This document shows positions 32,757-41,731 of a stretch of 64,000 nucleotides of DNA, in pieces; within the stretch, counting starts at the first letter, position 1, and the number at the start of each line of letters is the position of its first letter. The DNA comes from Luteimicrobium sp049844995 (GTDB lineage Bacteria > Actinomycetota > Actinomycetes > Actinomycetales > Cellulomonadaceae). A model generated the notes under the pieces. That model was not told the DNA's origin. It saw nothing but the letters and a program-made list of their open reading frames with translations, and searched no databases. The position numbers and the translations under genes were made by a program. Location of the stretch: contig NZ_JBNCMC010000005.1 of the NCBI RefSeq assembly GCF_049844995.1, positions 116,413-180,412 on the forward strand, written 5' to 3'.

Positions 32757-34061
32757 GTGTCAGACGGCGCACGCCCGCTCGTCACCACGAGGACCCTGCT
32801 GCGGCTGGCCGTTCCCGCGCTGGTCGTCGGCGTCGTCAGCGCCCTCCTGCTCTTCGCGCTCTCCGGGCTGGCCACGGACCTCGAGCACCTCGTCTGGGAC
32901 GACCTCCCCGAGGCGTGGGGGATCCGCACGACGGACACCTGGTGGACGGTGCTCGTCCTCACGGTGACGGGGGTCCTCGTCGGCGCCACCGTCCGCTGGA
33001 TGCCGGGGCACGCCGGGATCGACCCGGCGACCGCCGAGCTGATCGCCCCGCCCCTCGGGCTGCGGGTGCTGCCCGGCCTCGCGGTCGCGCTCGTGCTCGG
33101 ACTGGCCGGCGGGGTCAGCCTGGGGCCCGAGAACCCGATCATCGCGATCAACGTGGCGCTCGCGGCCTGGTTCCTGTGCCGGCCCCGGCTGGGCGTGCCC
33201 GTCCCGATGGCGGTCGCCCTGGCGGCCGCGGGCACGGTCGGCGCCCTGTTCGCGACGCCCGTCGCTGCGGCGCTCGTCCTCACCGAGACCTTCGCCGAGC
33301 GCGGCGTGCAGGGCGGCGCGCTCTTCGACCGGCTGTTCGGCCCGCTCGTCGCCGCCGGGGCGGGTGCGGTCACGATGGACGTGCTCGGGGCGCCGACGTT
33401 CGCGGTCCAGCTGCCCGCGTACCCGGGACCCGCGCTCGGCGACGTGCTCTCCGGGGCGGTCGTCGCCGTGGCCACCGCGCTGCTCTGCCTGTCCGCGGTC
33501 CTCCTGCTCGCGCCGGTCCACCGCGCCTTCCACGCGATCCGGAGCCCGGTGGTCGCGCTCGGCGCCGCGGGGCTGGTCCTGGGACTCCTCGGCCTGATCG
33601 GCGGCCCGGTCACGCTCTTCAAGGGCCTCTCCCAGATGAAGGAGCTCGCCCAGCAGGCCGACACGTACACGTGGCTGGGGCTCGCCGTCGTCGGGATCGT
33701 GAAGCTCGGCGCTCTCCTGGTCGCCGCCGCCGCGGGGTTCCGTGGCGGCCGGATCTTCCCCGCCGTGTTCGTCGGCGTCGCGTTCGGGCTCTCCGCGACC
33801 GCGCTCGTCCCCGCCGTCCCGCCCGCGGTCGCGGTCTCCGCGGGCGTGCTGGGCTCCGTGCTGGTGGTGACGCGCGACGGATGGCTGGCGCTGTTCATGG
33901 CGACCGCCGTCGCCGGCGACATCCGGCTCCTGCCGCTGCTCTGCATCGCCGTCGCCCCGCTCTGGCTCGCGGTCCGGGCGATGCCGCCGCTGCGGGCGAC
34001 CGCCGCCGTCGGACGCGCGGAGTTCGGCGCGCTCGGCCCCCAGGCGGGCGCGACCGCCTGA
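32757..34061 (+). CDS. ClC-family chloride channel/antiporter
   Basis: 434 residues with 10-12 hydrophobic segments. The family motif GxExP occurs as LGPENPIIAINVALA (about 122-136), and GGRIFPAVFVGVAFG (about 337) gives the second conserved loop. The exact GSGIP motif near the N-terminus is not evident, so it belongs to a divergent ClC subgroup annotated as ion channel proteins. GTG 32757 has no ribosome-binding site and is probably leaderless, with the site A dyad about 43 nt upstream. It would move chloride or another anion across the membrane. Confidence 0.87.
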   Translation: MSDGARPLVTTRTLLRLAVPALVVGVVSALLLFALSGLATDLEHLVWDDLPEAWGIRTTDTWWTVLVLTVTGVLVGATVRWMPGHAGIDPATAELIAPPLGLRVLPGLAVALVLGLAGGVSLGPENPIIAINVALAAWFLCRPRLGVPVPMAVALAAAGTVGALFATPVAAALVLTETFAERGVQGGALFDRLFGPLVAAGAGAVTMDVLGAPTFAVQLPAYPGPALGDVLSGAVVAVATALLCLSAVLLLAPVHRAFHAIRSPVVALGAAGLVLGLLGLIGGPVTLFKGLSQMKELAQQADTYTWLGLAVVGIVKLGALLVAAAAGFRGGRIFPAVFVGVAFGLSATALVPAVPPAVAVSAGVLGSVLVVTRDGWLALFMATAVAGDIRLLPLLCIAVAPLWLAVRAMPPLRATAAVGRAEFGALGPQAGATA

Positions 34062-34068
34062 GGCCGGG

Positions 34069-34085
34069 TCATCCCCGGCGGGTGA
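34069..34085. promoter_or_regulatory. 17-nt dyad site B, TCATCCCCGGCGGGTGA
   Basis: Same arms as site A, with the bases TCCGTCC following both. The SulP start codon is 35 nt beyond its edge, almost the same distance as ClC from site A. A GAAGGT hexamer at 34108 could be the -10. Confidence 0.7.
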
Positions 34086-34119
34086 TCCGTCCGTCCCGGC
34101 CGGACGCGAAGGTGGGGGA

Positions 34120-35928
34120 GTGACCGCGACCGCCTCGCAGCCCAGCGCTGTCCCACCGTCCCCGCCGGCCGCTGCCCGCACCTGGCCGGTGTTCACCTCG
34201 CTGCAGGGCTACCGCCGAGCCTGGCTCCGCGGCGACGTGATCGCCGGGCTCACGGTCTGGGCCGTCCTCGTCCCCGAGTCGCTCGCCTACGCGACCATCG
34301 CGGGCGTCTCGCCCGTCGTCGGCCTCTACTCGGCGGTGCCGTCGCTGATCCTCTACGCGGCGTTCGGGAGCTCGCGGCACCTGGTCGTCGGGCCCATGTC
34401 GGCCACAGCCGCCCTGTCGGCGAGCATCGTCGGCGCGTTCGCGAAGGGCGACGACCCCCTCTTCCTCACGCTGACGACGGTCGTCGCCCTCGTGACCGGC
34501 GTCCTGTGCCTGGTCGCGGGCGTGGTGCGGCTGGGCTTCCTCGCCTCGTTCATCTCCGAGCCCGTGCTCAAGGGCTTCATCATCGGCCTCGCGCTGACCA
34601 TCATCATCGGCCAGGTCCCCGCCGGCCTGGGCGTCGAGAAGGGCGAGGGGAACTTCTTCGAGAAGCTCTGGCACATCCTCACCGAGCTCGGAGACATCAA
34701 GTGGGCGACCGCCGCGCTGTGCGCGGGCTGCCTCGCGATCATCCTCGTGCTGCGGCGCGTCGCGCCGAAGATCCCGGGCTCGCTCGTCGTCGTCATCCTC
34801 GGGATCCTCGCGGTCAAGGTCTTCCACCTCGACGACCACGGCGTCGACATCGTCGGGCACATCGATGCCGGCCTCCCCGACGTCGGGCTGCCGGACGCGA
34901 CCTGGACGCAGTACAAGGACCTCGTCGGCCCGTGCCTCGGCACCATGCTCGTCGGCTTCGCCGAGGCTCTGGGCGCCGCCAAGACGTACGCCACCCGGGC
35001 CGGCTACGACATCGACCCCAACCGCGAGCTCATCGGCATGGGCGCCGCGAACCTCGGCTCCGGGCTCGCGTCCGGCATGGTCGTCAACGGGTCGCTGTCC
35101 AAGACCGCGGTGAACGGCGGGGCCGGCGCCAAGACCCAGGTCTCGGGGCTCACCGCCGCGGTGCTCACACTCTTCACGCTCCTGTTCCTCACGGCACTCT
35201 TCGAGTCGCTGCCCGAGGCCACGCTCGCCGCCGTCGTGATCGCCGCCGTGATCGAGCTCGTCGACATCGCAGCGCTGCGCCGGCTGTGGAGCCTCGCCAC
35301 CCCGTCCGTCCGGGCGCTCTACGGGACCGCGGCCCGCTACGACTTCTACGCGGCGCTCGCTGCCGCGCTGGGTGTGCTGCTCTTCGACACGCTGCCGGGG
35401 CTGGTGATCGGTGTCATCCTCTCGCTGCTGCTCCTGCTCGTCCGGGGGTCGCACGCCCGGGTCGCGGTGCTCGTCCGCGACGACACCGGCGCCTGGGTGG
35501 ACGGCGAGCGGGCCGGGCGCCTGGCCCGGCCGGCGCACGCCGTCGACGGGGTCCTCGTCGTGCGGCCGGAGGCAGGCCTGTTCTTCGCGAACGCCGAACG
35601 CGTCCGGTCGGCGGTGCGTGCGCTCGCCGCCCAGCAGAACCCGCGGCTCGTCGTCGTGGACGCCGAGACGGTGCCGTTCGTCGACGTCGACGCGGCCGAG
35701 ATGCTGTCGACGCTGAAGACCGACCTGGCGCGGACGGGCGCCCGGCTCGTCGTGGCCCGCGACGTCGGGCAGGTCCGCGACGAGCTCCGGGCCGCGCTCG
35801 ACGAGCACAGCCAGCCGCAGCTCTACCGGGACGTCGAGGACGCGGTCGCGAGCCTCCCGGCGACCGAGACGCGCGACGCCGCCGACGGCGGCCGGGACGA
35901 ACGGGGGCCGGCGGGCACCGGGGCCTGA
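34120..35928 (+). CDS. SulP-family anion transporter with C-terminal STAS domain
   Basis: 602 residues. The N-terminal transmembrane domain begins with LRGDVIAGLTVWAVLVPESLAYATIAGVSPVVGLYS in part (about 38-72), the SulP signature. The STAS domain covers about 450-570 (VDGVLVVRPEAGLFFANAER, then VVVDAETVPFVDVDAAEML). These proteins carry sulfate, bicarbonate or other anions; the substrate here is undetermined. GTG 34120 follows site B at the leaderless spacing, though GGGGGAG also abuts it. It lies 58 nt after the ClC stop, so the two may be partly co-transcribed. Confidence 0.93.
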   Translation: MTATASQPSAVPPSPPAAARTWPVFTSLQGYRRAWLRGDVIAGLTVWAVLVPESLAYATIAGVSPVVGLYSAVPSLILYAAFGSSRHLVVGPMSATAALSASIVGAFAKGDDPLFLTLTTVVALVTGVLCLVAGVVRLGFLASFISEPVLKGFIIGLALTIIIGQVPAGLGVEKGEGNFFEKLWHILTELGDIKWATAALCAGCLAIILVLRRVAPKIPGSLVVVILGILAVKVFHLDDHGVDIVGHIDAGLPDVGLPDATWTQYKDLVGPCLGTMLVGFAEALGAAKTYATRAGYDIDPNRELIGMGAANLGSGLASGMVVNGSLSKTAVNGGAGAKTQVSGLTAAVLTLFTLLFLTALFESLPEATLAAVVIAAVIELVDIAALRRLWSLATPSVRALYGTAARYDFYAALAAALGVLLFDTLPGLVIGVILSLLLLLVRGSHARVAVLVRDDTGAWVDGERAGRLARPAHAVDGVLVVRPEAGLFFANAERVRSAVRALAAQQNPRLVVVDAETVPFVDVDAAEMLSTLKTDLARTGARLVVARDVGQVRDELRAALDEHSQPQLYRDVEDAVASLPATETRDAADGGRDERGPAGTGA

Positions 35929-35998
35929 CGTCGCAGGCGACGGCGCGACGTCGGACCTGGTGCGTGCCGTTCCCCGCGCGCGTCCGGCGAGGTCTCGA

Positions 35999-36004
35999 TA
36001 CGGT
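35999..36004 (+). promoter_or_regulatory. -10 box TACGGT, leaderless promoter of the MalT-like regulator
   Basis: TACGGT is followed by 6 nt (CAGCGC) and ATG 36011. Confidence 0.5.
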
Positions 36005-36010
36005 CAGCGC

Positions 36011-38695
36011 ATGACAGGGGCAGGGCACCCCAGCGTCAAGATCACGGTCCCGCACGCGATGGCGCGGACCGTCGACCGACCGGCGCTGCGGCAACGACTG
36101 GACGAGCTGACGCGCGCCCACCGGGTGGTCGTGGTGTCCGCTCCCGCTGGCTACGGCAAGACGACCGCGCTCGCGCAGTGGGCCGAGAAGGAGGCCCGTC
36201 CGGTCGCGTGGCTGTCGCTCGACGCGTTCGACGACGACCCCGGGCGGCTGTTCCGCGGACTGCTCGCGTCGGTGCGCGCCGCGCTGGGCCGCGGCCCCGA
36301 CCTGCACGACCTCGACGTTCACGAGGGCGACGACGACCCGTCGTCCGCACTGACCGCCCTCCGCCGTGTGCGCGGTCCCGGCGCAGGGGCACGTCTGCGC
36401 CAGTCCCACGTCGACGCGCTCCTCGTCGCGCTGGAGGAGGCGGGCCGGCCCCTCGTCCTCGTGCTCGACGACGTCCACGTGCTCCACGCGCCCGGTGCGC
36501 GGGACCTCCTGGCCAGCCTCGCCCGCTACGCACCGGACGGCGTGCACCTCGTCGTCGCCGCGCGCTACGACCCGCCGCTACCCGTCCAGCGCCTCCGCGC
36601 GTCCGGGGACCTGGGGGCGCTGCGCCGCGAGGACCTGGCGCTCGCCCCCGAGCACGTCGAGCTCGTCGTCGCCGAGCTCGGTCTGGACGTCGACGCCGCC
36701 ACGGTGCACGAGCTCGCCCGGGCGACAGGCGGCTGGCCCGCCGCCGTCCGGCTCACCGGCCTCGCCCTGCGCGACGCCCCGGACCCGGCCGCCCGCATCC
36801 GCGGGCTCTCCGTGGTGCCCACGCCCCTCGCCGACTACCTGCTGGAGGAGGTCGTCGGGACGCTCGAGCCGGAGGTCGCGGCGTTCGTCCTCGACGCGAC
36901 CGCGGTGCAGCGCGTCGACGCCGAGCTCGCGCGGGCCCTGCACGGCGACGCCGGCCCTGCGCTGCTCGAGCAGTGCGTGCGCTCGGGCCTGTTCCTCGCG
37001 GCGTTCGAGCGTGCCGGGGCGCCGACGTCGTACCGCTGGCACGAGCTGTTCGCCGCGCAGTGCCAGGCGGTGCTGCGCCGGTCCGACCCCGCACGGTTCG
37101 CTCGGGTGCACCGGGCCGCCGCGGAGGCGCTGGGGCCCTCGGACCTGGCGGCCGCCGTCGGCCACGCGACCCTGGCGCAGGACCCCGAGCTCGCGACGCG
37201 GCTGCTCCTCGCCGGCTGGTCGGACGCGTTCGTCGCCGGCGAGACCGGCACGCTCCGCCGCCTCGTCGACGCCGTCGGCGGGCCCGAGCGCGACGCCGCC
37301 GACGTCGTCCTCGTCGAGGCCGCGTGCCGCGTGCTCGACGCCGACCCCGCCGCCGACACGCTCGTGGCACTCGCCCGCAGCCGCCGTGACCGGCTCCCGG
37401 CGGACCGGCGAGCCACGTTCGACGTCGCGGAGCCGCTGGTCTCGCTCCATGCCGCGCGCGAGACCGGCGCCGGTCCGGAGACGGACGTGCTCGACCGCGC
37501 CCAGGCGCTGCTGGCGGCCGCCGACGTCCTCGAGCCCGGGACGCGGGCGCTCGCGTCCTACGTCGTCGGGAGCGCGGAGGCGCGGCTCCCCGCGCACGAC
37601 GCGGAGGCCCTCGTGCACCTCGGCGAGGGGGCGCGCCTCGCGGCCGAGGCGGGCTGCGTCGCGACGGAGCTCGCGTGCCTCGCGGAGGCCACGGTGCCCC
37701 TGTTCGGCGCGGGCGACCTCGACGGCGCGGCGCGACAGGCGCGCGACGTGCTCCTGCGCGCGGACCGGCTCGGCTGGGACGACACCGCCGCCATCGCCCC
37801 GGCACACCTGGTGCTCGGGCTCGTCGCCTCGGTGCGCGGCGACGGCGACGAGGCGCGGGCCGCGCTGCAGCGCACGCTCGAGCTCACCACGACGCGCGGC
37901 CGGGCGGTCGGGCTGCGCGCCGCCGTGCTGCTCATGGCCGCCTGCCTCGGCGCGGGCGACGCGGCGGGCCTCGCCCAGGCACGCGCCGACGTCGCCTCGC
38001 GCGCGGACCTGCTCGCCGGTGAGCCGGCGGTCGCCGACCTGCTGCGGGTCGTCGAGGCCCGCGTGCTCGTCGAGGCCGGCGACGCGCGCGCCGGCTCGGA
38101 CCTGCTCCGCCGCGCGGGCACGGGCCCCGGGCTGCCGCTCGCGCGCGTGTGGGCCGCCGACGTGCACCGCCGGGCGGGGCTGCGCGAGGAGGCGTGGTCC
38201 TCGCTCGCGGGCGTGCCCGCCGATCCGGCGGACGCCGAGGTGTCCGTCTCGCTCGCGCTCACGACGGCGCTCCTGCACGACGCCGGCGGCGACGCCCGGC
38301 GCGCGCACGAGGCCCTGGAGGCCGCGCTCGACGCCGCTGAGGAGCGGCAGGTGCTGCGCCCGTTCGGCGAGCTGGGTCCCGAGCTCGCCGGGCTGCTGGG
38401 CTCGCACCTGACGTGGGGGACGCGGCACGACGCGTTCGTCGGGGCGCGGCTCAGCGCGCTGTCCGCCCACGACGACCACCGCACCGCCGCGTACTGGGAG
38501 CTCACCGAGCGGGAGCGCGAGATCCTCCTGTACCTCCGCTCGTCCATGACCGCCGCCGACGTCGCCCGCGCGCTGTTCGTGTCCGTCAACACCGTCAAGA
38601 CGCACCAGCGGGCGATCTACCGCAAGCTCGGCGTGACGGGGCGACGCGACGCCGTCCGCGTCGCGTTCGAGCGCGGGCTGCTGGCCGGGGCCTGA
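36011..38695 (+). CDS. Large MalT/LuxR-type STAND ATPase transcriptional regulator
   Basis: 894 residues. An N-terminal NTPase has Walker A SAPAGYGKTT (43-52) and a Walker B-like LVLVLDDVHVL (about 155-165). The middle 500 residues are Ala/Leu-rich helical repeats of TPR or ARM type, which usually sense ligands. The C-terminus carries a LuxR helix-turn-helix (about 830-890: TEREREILLYLRSSMTAADV, then SVNTVKTHQRAIYRKLGV). This is the MalT/LAL architecture, normally an activator that oligomerises with ATP and an inducer. It lies within the ion-transport block, so it is the nearest candidate regulator for the dyad sites. The start is leaderless. Confidence 0.93.
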   Translation: MTGAGHPSVKITVPHAMARTVDRPALRQRLDELTRAHRVVVVSAPAGYGKTTALAQWAEKEARPVAWLSLDAFDDDPGRLFRGLLASVRAALGRGPDLHDLDVHEGDDDPSSALTALRRVRGPGAGARLRQSHVDALLVALEEAGRPLVLVLDDVHVLHAPGARDLLASLARYAPDGVHLVVAARYDPPLPVQRLRASGDLGALRREDLALAPEHVELVVAELGLDVDAATVHELARATGGWPAAVRLTGLALRDAPDPAARIRGLSVVPTPLADYLLEEVVGTLEPEVAAFVLDATAVQRVDAELARALHGDAGPALLEQCVRSGLFLAAFERAGAPTSYRWHELFAAQCQAVLRRSDPARFARVHRAAAEALGPSDLAAAVGHATLAQDPELATRLLLAGWSDAFVAGETGTLRRLVDAVGGPERDAADVVLVEAACRVLDADPAADTLVALARSRRDRLPADRRATFDVAEPLVSLHAARETGAGPETDVLDRAQALLAAADVLEPGTRALASYVVGSAEARLPAHDAEALVHLGEGARLAAEAGCVATELACLAEATVPLFGAGDLDGAARQARDVLLRADRLGWDDTAAIAPAHLVLGLVASVRGDGDEARAALQRTLELTTTRGRAVGLRAAVLLMAACLGAGDAAGLAQARADVASRADLLAGEPAVADLLRVVEARVLVEAGDARAGSDLLRRAGTGPGLPLARVWAADVHRRAGLREEAWSSLAGVPADPADAEVSVSLALTTALLHDAGGDARRAHEALEAALDAAEERQVLRPFGELGPELAGLLGSHLTWGTRHDAFVGARLSALSAHDDHRTAAYWELTEREREILLYLRSSMTAADVARALFVSVNTVKTHQRAIYRKLGVTGRRDAVRVAFERGLLAGA

Positions 38696-38697
38696 CG

Positions 38698-38723
38698 GTC
38701 ACGTTCCGTTCGCCGACCGTGAC
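38698..38723 (+). repeat. Relative of the 21-nt stop-codon repeat after the regulator gene
   Basis: GTTCGCCGACCGTGAC-like sequence begins within 3 nt of the TGA stop of the MalT-like gene. It is related to the units at 38881 and 63525. Confidence 0.55.
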
Positions 38724-38869
38724 GGGGGCGTCCGTGGCCGGGTCGTCGGGCAAGAACCTCTTCCGCCGACCAAGCGCCGATCAGCTGCTTGTTCGACGCC
38801 GGAGCCGCTTGCTCGGCGCACGTCCGACTCGGACCCTGCAGGGAGCTCGAGCGGATCGCGCCGGACGAA

Positions 38870-38901
38870 CCGCGCGTCACCGTCGGCGAGCGGGGGGTCA
38901 C
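38870..38901 (-). repeat. 21-nt repeat unit starting on the K+ channel stop codon
   Basis: On the minus strand the unit reads GTGA...CTCGCCGACG over 38901-38881, where TGA is the stop of the channel gene. A second unit begins at once (GTGACGCGCGG). The rest of the 38.7-38.9 kb spacer shows no gene. Confidence 0.65.
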
Positions 38902-39728
38902 TGTCGGTGGGGTGCCCGGTCGTCGAGACCGTCCGCATTCGGCGCGGCGTCGGCGTCGGCGTCGGCGTCTGCGGTGTCGCTCTCGACGTCGTCCATGCCG
39001 CCCGAGCGCCGCCACGCCTGCAGCCCGTAGGACGCGACCAGCCCGGCGACGAGGGTCGCGAGGAAGATCTGTCCGGTCAGCGCCTCGATGTTGGCGAGGC
39101 TGCGCCCGGCGGGGCTGGCCGGGGCGAGGTCGCCGTACCCGGTCGTCGTGAGCGTCGTGAACGAGAAGTACTGGAACGACCGGACGTTCTCGTTGCCGCC
39201 GCCCGCGAAGAACGGGTGCGGGCCCAGCCAGGAGACGACGGCGAACACCGCGCTGAACGTCATCCCGACGAGCAGGTAGGCGCTGAGCGCCCCGGCGATC
39301 GACTGGAGCGTCACGTGCGGGTGGCGCAGCACGCGACCCAGGATCGACACGAGGGTCACCACGAGCATCACGGTGACGAACACGGTGCCGATGCCGGCCG
39401 CGTCGCTGGGAGGCAGGGTCAGGTACGCCACCCCGACGACGACCACCGCGACGACGAGCGTCACGACCATGGCGACGCGCTGCCGGTGGCTCGGGGCCGA
39501 GGCGCGGAACGCGATCAGGAACGCCAGGACGTACAGGGCCGTGACGACGACCTGCACGGCGCCGTGGCCGCTCGCCGAGTACAGGACGTAGGTGGTGAGC
39601 AGCAGCACGAGCACGACGACGAAGTCGTCGGTCCGGCGGACCGCGCGCCTCACGGCGCTCCACGGCCCGCGCCGCGGGGGAGCGACGGGCGAGCCGACCG
39701 CTGGGGCCGGGGGGACGTCGTCGGGCAT
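38898..39728 (-). CDS. Two-TM-pore potassium channel protein
   Basis: 276 residues. Several N-terminal hydrophobic helices (about 33-150) precede a pore unit: SYLVG-type helix, re-entrant loop with the selectivity filter TTTGYGDLAP (about 206-215), then a final helix (about 225-245). The C-terminal tail is Asp-rich (VESDTADADADADAAPNADG), a low-complexity acidic segment. It has no RCK domain. ATG 39728 overlaps the MscS stop by 1 nt. It is last of a four-gene leftward operon under dyad site C. Confidence 0.9.
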   Translation of the reverse strand: MPDDVPPAPAVGSPVAPPRRGPWSAVRRAVRRTDDFVVVLVLLLTTYVLYSASGHGAVQVVVTALYVLAFLIAFRASAPSHRQRVAMVVTLVVAVVVVGVAYLTLPPSDAAGIGTVFVTVMLVVTLVSILGRVLRHPHVTLQSIAGALSAYLLVGMTFSAVFAVVSWLGPHPFFAGGGNENVRSFQYFSFTTLTTTGYGDLAPASPAGRSLANIEALTGQIFLATLVAGLVASYGLQAWRRSGGMDDVESDTADADADADAAPNADGLDDRAPHRQ

Positions 39729-40546
39729 CACAGCTCCGGCGGGGGCGAGAGCGCGGGCGGCGGGGGCGGCGCCGACAGGCTCGCCGCCAGCTCGGCCTCG
39801 CGGAGCGCCGCGGACGCCGCGAGCACGACAGCGGACGCGACGGACGTCCCGCTGCCCGGGCCGTGCCAGAACCGCAGGCGCCCGACGAGGCGCTCGGGGC
39901 TGCTGGCCACCCAGACGAGGTCGGGCGGCGGGTCGGGCCGGACGCCTGCGGTGTGCCGGACGGTGCCGAGGAGGGTGTCGCGCAGCGCGTCGACGTGGTC
40001 GAGCGCCGTCGTGCGGACCTCGACCTCGGACCGGTTGCCGGTCCTCGAGCTGTGGTTGACGAGGGGCTCGGACAGCACCTTGCCGTTGGGGAGGTGGACG
40101 ACGCGCCCGTCGAAGGTCCGGAGCACCATGGAGCGGCCGTTGAGCTCGACGACGGTGCCGGTGTGGTCGAGCGAGTCGACGAGGTCGCCGAGCCGGACCG
40201 GCTTGCGGGTCTGGAGGACGAGGCTGGCGCCGAAGTTGTCGGCGACGCCGCGCAGGGCGAGGAACGCGACCAGGGCCACGATGAGGGTGACGACGAGGAG
40301 CGGCTGGACGTTCGCGCCCAGGATGGTCAGGCACGTCCCGATCCCCAGGAGCACCACGAGGTAGCCGGCGAGCCGGGCCGCCGTCACGGCGTAGTCGTCG
40401 CTGAGCCCGTCCACCCGCCCGAGGAGGCGCACGACGGCGCGGCGGCCGTACCGCGCGGCGAGCCAGGTCGCGACACCCACGACGACGAGCCAGACGATCG
40501 TCCAGCCGGAGATCGCGCCGAAGTCGATCCAGGAGCCGATCTTCAT
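39728..40546 (-). CDS. MscS-like mechanosensitive channel
   Basis: 272 residues. Three N-terminal helices (about 15-115), with the third containing the pore-lining Gly/Ala pattern ALRGVADNFGASLVLQTRKP, lead into the MscS beta domain (VRLGDLVDSLDHTGTVVELN, then VVHLPNGKVLSEPLVNHSS). The latter resembles the family's PN motif. It opens under membrane tension and releases solutes. The C-terminus is Pro-rich. It overlaps the upstream gene by 4 nt. Confidence 0.9.
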   Translation of the reverse strand: MKIGSWIDFGAISGWTIVWLVVVGVATWLAARYGRRAVVRLLGRVDGLSDDYAVTAARLAGYLVVLLGIGTCLTILGANVQPLLVVTLIVALVAFLALRGVADNFGASLVLQTRKPVRLGDLVDSLDHTGTVVELNGRSMVLRTFDGRVVHLPNGKVLSEPLVNHSSRTGNRSEVEVRTTALDHVDALRDTLLGTVRHTAGVRPDPPPDLVWVASSPERLVGRLRFWHGPGSGTSVASAVVLAASAALREAELAASLSAPPPPPALSPPPEL

Positions 40547-41226
40547 GCGATGGCTTTCTGCCCCGCGATCCGCCGGAACAGGATGATCGCGGACGCCGCG
40601 ACCACCCACGCGGGGATGATGAGCACGGTCCAGCGGACGTAGCTGAGGGAGAACAGCAGGACGACGACCGCCCCGTAGCTCACCACCGCGAACCAGCGCG
40701 GGAAGAGCTGGGCACGGAGGGCGCGCGTGGTCGACACCAGGATGAACACGCCGGCCATGCGGAAGCCGAAGATCATGAGCATCGCGTGCGCGTAGGTGAA
40801 CATCGTCCGGGTCGCGCTCACGACCTCGAGGCCCGACGAGTCGCCCACCCGGACGGCGGCCACGCCCGAGACCGCGGCCGCCGCAGCGCCGAAGAACATC
40901 GCGACGAACACGATGCCCGAGGCCAGCTGCACCGTGGCCAGCAGCGCGTCCTCCCGTTCGGCGAGCTGGCTGATCCGGTGCCGCGAGGCGGCCATGAACC
41001 AGAGGAAGCTCAGCCCCGCGAACGGCACGAGGTAGAACCCCGCGATGACGAGCGACCTCCCGCCCGAGCCCTGGTAGTACGCGATCAGGGAGGCGTCGTC
41101 CGCGGCGCGGCCGGGGGCGTGGTCGAGGAGCGCGAGGCCCCAGACGAACAGCACCGCGAAGAGGAACCCGGCCAACGCAGCGCCCGAGCCCTGGAAGACG
41201 CGACGGTGCCCGGGTTCCTCCGCCAC
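40543..41226 (-). CDS. Uncharacterised multi-spanning membrane protein
   Basis: 227 residues with about six hydrophobic segments. Conserved-looking features are a Tyr-Gln loop (LIAYYQGSGGRS, about 50) and a charged region SRHRISQLAEREDALLATVQ between helices. I do not recognise a family with certainty. GTG 41226 starts 2 nt after the DUF7144 stop and the end overlaps the MscS gene, so it is an integral part of the operon and may act with the channels. Confidence 0.75.
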   Translation of the reverse strand: MAEEPGHRRVFQGSGAALAGFLFAVLFVWGLALLDHAPGRAADDASLIAYYQGSGGRSLVIAGFYLVPFAGLSFLWFMAASRHRISQLAEREDALLATVQLASGIVFVAMFFGAAAAAVSGVAAVRVGDSSGLEVVSATRTMFTYAHAMLMIFGFRMAGVFILVSTTRALRAQLFPRWFAVVSYGAVVVLLFSLSYVRWTVLIIPAWVVAASAIILFRRIAGQKAIA

Positions 41227-41228
41227 GG

Positions 41229-41624
41229 TCAGGCCCGCTCGGCCTCTTCGCCGTGCACGATCAGCGCCCACAGGACGAAGAAGTCGAGGACGATCACGAG
41301 CACCGACCACCACGGCTGGACGGGCAGCCAGATGAACTGCGTGACGAGGTTCAGCGCGACGAGGATGATCGCGGTGATGCGCGCCCACGCCCGCCCGCTG
41401 AGCACCACCAGGCCGACGATCGCGAGCACGATCCCGAAGATCAGATGTGCCCAGCCCCAGCCGTTGATGTTGAGGATGAGCAGCTTCCCGTTCGCTGCGA
41501 CGTAGCCCTTGTCGGGGCCGAGCACGGCGGCGAGGCCGTAGAAGAAGTTCCAGATCCCGGCGATGAACATGACGATGCCGGCGAACCAGATCCAGCCGAC
41601 CCAGCTGGTGACCCTCTGTGCCAT
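41229..41624 (-). CDS. DUF7144-like four-helix membrane protein
   Basis: 131 residues, four membrane helices. It begins WVGWIWFAGIVMFIAGIWNF and includes INGWGWAHLIFGIVLAIVGL and WLPVQPWWSVLVIVLDFFVL, a Trp/Gly-rich pattern matching the DUF7144 family as remembered. GGGAGG is 5 nt before ATG 41624. First gene of the operon DUF7144, six-TM protein, MscS, K+ channel. Dyad site C lies 88 nt upstream. Confidence 0.8.
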   Translation of the reverse strand: MAQRVTSWVGWIWFAGIVMFIAGIWNFFYGLAAVLGPDKGYVAANGKLLILNINGWGWAHLIFGIVLAIVGLVVLSGRAWARITAIILVALNLVTQFIWLPVQPWWSVLVIVLDFFVLWALIVHGEEAERA

Positions 41625-41712
41625 GGTTCCTCCCTCGAAGTGCCGCCCGCGTTGATGGCCGGCGGTCGTCGTGCGTACTCCTCACGGTCCCGCGACCTGG
41701 GGCTTTCGCGCC

Positions 41713-41729
41713 TCATCCGCGGCGGATGA
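41713..41729. promoter_or_regulatory. 17-nt dyad site C, TCATCCGCGGCGGATGA
   Basis: Perfect palindrome. A GACCGT hexamer lies 24-29 nt beyond its edge on the minus strand, the same offset as at sites A, B and D, pointing to the DUF7144-channel operon. It begins 3 nt after the universal stress gene end. Confidence 0.72.
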
Positions 41730-41731
41730 CG

